From: Holacanthus passer
Taxonomy: Eukaryota; Chordata; Actinopteri; Pomacanthidae
Direction: 5' to 3'
DNA length: 64,000 nt
Assembly: GCA_025331565.1 (NCBI GenBank)
Contig: JAFREQ010000076.1
Location: forward strand, 1,984,001 to 2,048,000
Shown: positions 42,501 through 48,500 of the stretch, piece by piece
How positions within the stretch are numbered: position 1 is the stretch's first letter
How the letters are laid out: each line of letters begins with the position of its first letter
Notes under the pieces: generated by a model
What the model was told of the DNA's origin: nothing
The model's database searches: none
The model's input: the letters and a program-made list of their open reading frames with translations, nothing else
Position numbers and translations under genes: made by a program

Positions 42501-45500
42501 TTTATGCTGCGGACACGACTTCCTCTGGGACCGAGAGGACGCATGAGTTTGTGTGTGTGTCTATATGTTCAGAGTGCATGTGACTGCAGTGTAGGTTTGT
42601 GGGTCACATGACATTAGCTTTAGACCCAGGAGAAGGACTCAGTTGAATCTTAAACTTTATTTTATAATTGATGCTTTAAGAGGATGCTTGTATTCTTACA
42701 GACTACAATGAGTGAGCCTTTAAAGTTACAATGTCTCAACGGACATCTTACTAGGATCAATGCCTTGACCAGAGAGTTATGAAACAGTTTCTCTACCCAT
42801 TATTCTGCAGCTAGTAGAAAATGTACAGTATCGTATCTTGCACAAGAAAGACAATTTCCCTTCAGAGAGCAGTGAAGACAGTAATCCTCTCTTACTAGAG
42901 TTGAATTTAGCTGCTGTGGTCTTTGTGAGGAATCAAAGCCTGTAGACGTCATGGCACATTTTGCCCATCCCCGTCTGTCTACAGTGTCCTAACCCTCAGC
43001 ATCATACTGTCTACTCCCAGGCAGCTGATATTCTCCATGCTGACTTTTTCCATTGTTGTTTACAACAAAAAGGACATTCGGTTCACATTACCATGAGCAT
43101 GTTTCAAGTGCACAACGCTGCAGAAACTGAAAGATACAAGTATTTCAACTTTAACCAAAGGGCGCCTGGCTTCAAACAGACTTTCAACATCAGCATAGTG
43201 ACAGCAGGGACCACAGCTTGCACTTCCCCAGCAGCAGTGTAGAGCTGCTGGCTTAAAAAGATGCTTAGTAGATGTTTGGCATCTCAGCCTCGGGCTGCTG
43301 ATAAATAAAAAGCCAAGCAAAGGCTGGCAAAACAGCTACTTCATATATACTGTATAATCCCTATAGGACTAACTGCAGGGGCAAACACACGATATATTTC
43401 TGCTGTTCAACGTGAGTGAACTGGATGTTTGGATGGCAGCCAGTAGAGGATTTGGTAAAAGTTGTTGTATCAAAGTTTTTTATTTCACATTTATGTATTG
43501 ATTTACTGATTGTTTGTTTCAGTAACGAGGTGGTAAACACTCTTACAGACACACAGAGGCACATGTAGGAGCTATGTTTTTTGTTTTCATTTTTCATATT
43601 TGATGTTTTATTTTACATTTTTTTTGTTCTGGTTCATTCCTGCTCCCCCAGACGTGCCCACCCGGTACAGGAATTTGAAACACCACTCTGCTCCCCTCAT
43701 ATAAACCCAGTTACAATTTCAGAGGACTGTTCATGAACACCTCAGCATTGATTTTCAATAGGTGGATTGTGTGACAAAGAGAGAGAGCAGTGAGTCTGAC
43801 CTTTCTGAAGACGCTATCATATCCCGGTTCTGCGTTCAGGAAACTTTCTATGTCGCTGCCAGAGTCTCTGTGAGCTGCGGAGGGACAGCTGGTGGCACTG
43901 CTGGTTCTACTGGGCAAACTGGGAGATGCTGAAGACTGTGAGGATCCTGAAAGAAATGACAATGTGATGACACTTAAATATATATATATATATAAATATA
44001 AATACAGCAGGTCAAAAACACAGAGAAATAGAGCAATGTTAAGTAGACCGTTGAGCGCTCAGAAAAATGAAGGTGCCAGGAGAAATCTTGACATTTAAAT
44101 CAGGAAAACACTCTGGTACAATGTGATTAAAGCTAAAACTCCTTGCACCTTCATATTTTCTCATCAAGAACATGCTGTTGTCAAACTGAAAAGCACCATG
44201 TTTCCAAAATAATATGTTTTCATTCCCTCCTCTAAAACATAAGCAGGTCTGTTAGACATCAGTGAAAAGACTTCTGGGAATCTGAGAAGGTGTGAAAAGC
44301 CTGGTGGATCAATGACCAACTGTCCTGACTAACGCCGTCTGTGCTGAACTGCAAAGGCAAACAAAGACTGTTTGTGTGTTTAAAAGGTCTGAGGGCAGAA
44401 GTGAAGTTAAAATCCCACTCAGAGAAAATGACAACTGAAAATGCTATTGAAACAGCATCATATATACCATTAGTCACCCTGAGGCCAACTGGACGCGAGC
44501 ATTCACTGACACTTACAAAGACTTTCCGCAGTGTTTTGTATTCACTTTAAACTTAGAAGTGATTTTCAATTCACTTAACAGCTGTTTGATTTTTAACAGA
44601 GATATTGTGCTGGCAGATTCATGCCCGGTGTCTGCAACCATCAGCCACATTGATGTGCACTTTAGTAAGTCACTATTTCCCCACCTGAATCATAGCCAGC
44701 GATGAATCACATTGAATATATTCAACACAAAAACAACTTTAAACCCAACCTTTAACCCGTGACCCCAGTTCAGTACTTCTCACGACGTCCCAGTGCTCTT
44801 TAGTGACAGCTGCATTAAACCGCAACCCACCATGAGCCTTTTTCAGGGTTTAAACATACTATTTCAGATGCTTTTTCAGGCCCCCTCATTGAATAACAGG
44901 TAATCTCCCCTAAAGTCTTCACACTGTACAACATTTCTTATGCAACAGCACCGTGGCGCTGCAGTTTTTTGTACATGTAAGGACATGTAGAGATAATATT
45001 CCAGGCCACACTAAAAGAGGAAGCCTGCACCCAACTACAGTATAGATGTATAACAGTCGGCTTACTTTAGCCAGATGCCAGGAACAACTGGATGAGATCA
45101 TTCGCTGGCTTTGTTATTTTGCATCATTTCTGAAATCTATTTCTGCCCAAAAAAGCGGAAGTTATGATTATCCCTCAGGAACATTTTCCCTGTGCTCACA
45201 TGAGCAAGAGGAAGTTCCTTGTGTACATGTATCTGTGTGCACGCAAGTGTTCATCCCTAAAGGATTCTGTGTGAAAATGTCTGTGATGAATAATTAATGG
45301 TGCGACAGAATAAGGTTTGCACCAATGTCAGACACCAAATGCAGTTGCTCTTTGGCGATAGTGAGTGGGCAATCTAGGAATGAGGCTGAACATTCAGCTG
45401 CAGTCAGCTGCTCAGAGGACGGGGGCTATCGGGGGGGTCAGGAGATGGGACAAAGGGTTAGAGTGGGAGTGGTCAGTGACAGAACACTTCACTCTGCAAT

Positions 45501-48500
45501 AACAAAGGAGCCAAAGGGGGCACAGTAACTGACTTCCTGCAACTGACTGACTGCTTACCACTGACCACTCACTCATATATGTGCAACAGTATGAAAACGT
45601 AAGCGTAGTTGTGGAGTCCTCCTCAGGCCTACTCACTTAGCCCTGACTGAAAGACTACAAAGCCCAAGAAGCCAGGAAGGACCACGGTCTTCAGGATGAC
45701 AATATCGACTAGTACAGTAGCACAGCACTCACACACACCCTACAAATTAAGAACATCTAAATCAGCAGCTGTCAAGTATTAATCTTCTGCAGCCGGCTTC
45801 TGTAAATTTCCATATATTTTTAAAGATACTGAACAGTTAATTCATTAATCACATTCCTAACCTGGCAGGATAAACTGATCAGAAATGATTTGATTTAAAT
45901 GAAAACTTGCTTCACAGATCTAAAAACTGGTGCTTTAAAGTAAAGTAATTTCTAATTACACAGCTTGAAAGAGCTAACAAACTAATATTCAATTCTGAAC
46001 CTGAATTTTGTAATTGCAGGTGTCAGCAGTTTAAATCATATTTAGGAAAATAATGTCTCCATATGTTCATCCAAAACGGCAGAGCTATATGAATCCAGCG
46101 GCAGAGGCAGGCCACAATACGACAGGCGAAGGATTATTTTTATTTTCTTCACTTTGGAAAAATGATCTCTGCAGTAGACGGGTGACAAGTTTGATTGCTG
46201 GCTCTACACTTCTACTAGTCAAATAATCGCTGAGCAAGTCTCTGAACAGTAAAGATACTCACAGGGCCTCATACAGGGGGATGTCATAAAGATGGTCACC
46301 ACAAAACATCAGCAAAAGAAGGCTTCCTTTACAACACAGGGGACAAGATAACACTTCAAACATGAAATCTACACTGACCTGCAGCAGAGCTTAACCTTGA
46401 CCAAGGTGGTTTTGGAAGTTGATGCGAAAACATTTTACTTTTCTGTTCTTCATGTTTCTAAGGTCACGAGCCCACCGTGAACGGAGAATCCCCAAATCTA
46501 AATGTGAAATGTGTGTGAGTATGTGTGTGTTAGGGGAGTGGTAAGTGTTGGCCACAGAAGTGCATGCTGGGAGTTTTTCTCGGACTCCACCCCCTCACAC
46601 CTGTCCACCAAAACTAGCGGGGGACTGTGAGCTGTGACAGCTGTCTTACTCCCTCTCCTTCAAACAGACCCCCCTCTCCGACACACACATACACACACAC
46701 GGAGAACAGGTGTAAAGCCCTCTGATGAGTCAGTGGGTGGTTGAGGTTGTTGGTTGAATGTGAATCAGCTCACACACCTGTAGACATTACACTGACTAAT
46801 ATATGACATATGTTTTATTATTCACTTGACTTTCATTTAGAGAGACTAATCGAGTCAACACAGAAAAAGCTACAATTTCTTGAAAAGCACCAGAGCAAGC
46901 AAGCAATGGTAAAAAGGCGAAAAGCCACATCACCCATGGAGAGTAGTTGTAAGGAATTACTCTATATCTTTATACTGCCACACAAATACACACAGGCACG
47001 TCTCACAGCTCAGCAGAAGTTAACATGCTAACACTGTTCCTACTCAAGTCAATCAAATATTACTAGAAAAGCAAATAGTTTGGTTTTCAAGGCAGTTAAA
47101 ATGCAGACAAATGTACAAGAAAAATCAATGACAAATAAGATGCCAGGATGAATTCAGGAGGAGAAATGTGTGTTGTTAGATGAATGTGGCAGAAGAAAAA
47201 TTGCAATGTAGATACGATCCAAACAAATCATCCAGTCTGAAGCAGTGAATGTGGTTAAAAAAAGAAATTACAGACGCGATAAAGCATCCATCGGGCCTCC
47301 CTGTCTCACAACACTCTTCTCCACACATTTTCATACTGGTAGTCGAGATAAGTCGCCACTGAGGCTACCGTAAGTGTTTTCCCCAGCTGCAGATTTTATC
47401 AGCACTTACAGATAAAACCTTATTTATTTTTCCTTATACCCTCATATTTTCTTGTCCTGTATTTTCTGAGGACACGACTTGTTAAATTTGTGGGCTGACT
47501 TTTTTCGCAGAGAGAGGATTTTTGTGTGACAACAGACGGCCTCTCTCTAAAAAAGCTGAAAAACTCCGGGGGACTGACCACACTGGATGCGCTTTGAGGT
47601 CTGAACAACACAAAGTGTGCTGCACCGACTTCTTTTTGTTGAAGCCCTCAAAGCGGAGCAGCCTGCTGTGTTTTTATGTTGCTGTAGCTAGTTGAACTGA
47701 ATTAATTCATAATCATCTCTGTTATATGTAGTTTGAGGAACACACAAAATTAAACTTTTATGAAAAATGTTTTTATTTAAATGCATAATGAGAAGCGGCA
47801 GACATATAGCTGAAGTGAAAATCGGGCTTCTTTGCACACATTTTAGAGAGTACACTACTTCACCAAACTATAATTTAAACCTTCACTTTGATTCATGTAA
47901 TAACCACCATTTACTCCTATATCTTTGTTTTCTCTTTTCACTGTATTATTTTTGCCTTGAACCCAAGCCACACCCAGCATGTCTCCTCCTTCTGTATAAT
48001 AATAAGTGTTAGTGACTCAAGTGGAGCTGAATGGTGCGCGCCTTCCCCCATGATAAATGTAATATCATGCAACATTACAAACAACACTTTAAAGCAGCTG
48101 CATGACTCTCAACGTAGGCGAGCGAACCACAGGCAGCCAGGAAAGCTACCACACTGTGGCCTTCCAAAAGCGCATTAACCAGCTGCATTATGGGATACAG
48201 ATCCAGGTCCATCATGCACCACAGACAATCCACAGCATGTTCTCTGCACATGTGGAGAAGCTTGTTTTTTGGAGAATGAATGTATGTATACAGTCACTGA
48301 GGCTTTGCACAATACTTGTAAATCCAGTGCTTGTGTTACCTTAGAGCTTTATGAATCCAAACTTTGTACCATATATCACTTAATTAACTTTGTAGTATGA
48401 TTTGTTTTTGACATAAAAAGAGGGAATTGGTCACACAATATGGTTCACACTGACTATACTCATAACCCTCAAGTAGAGCAGAGTATCACTGAGGTCTTAA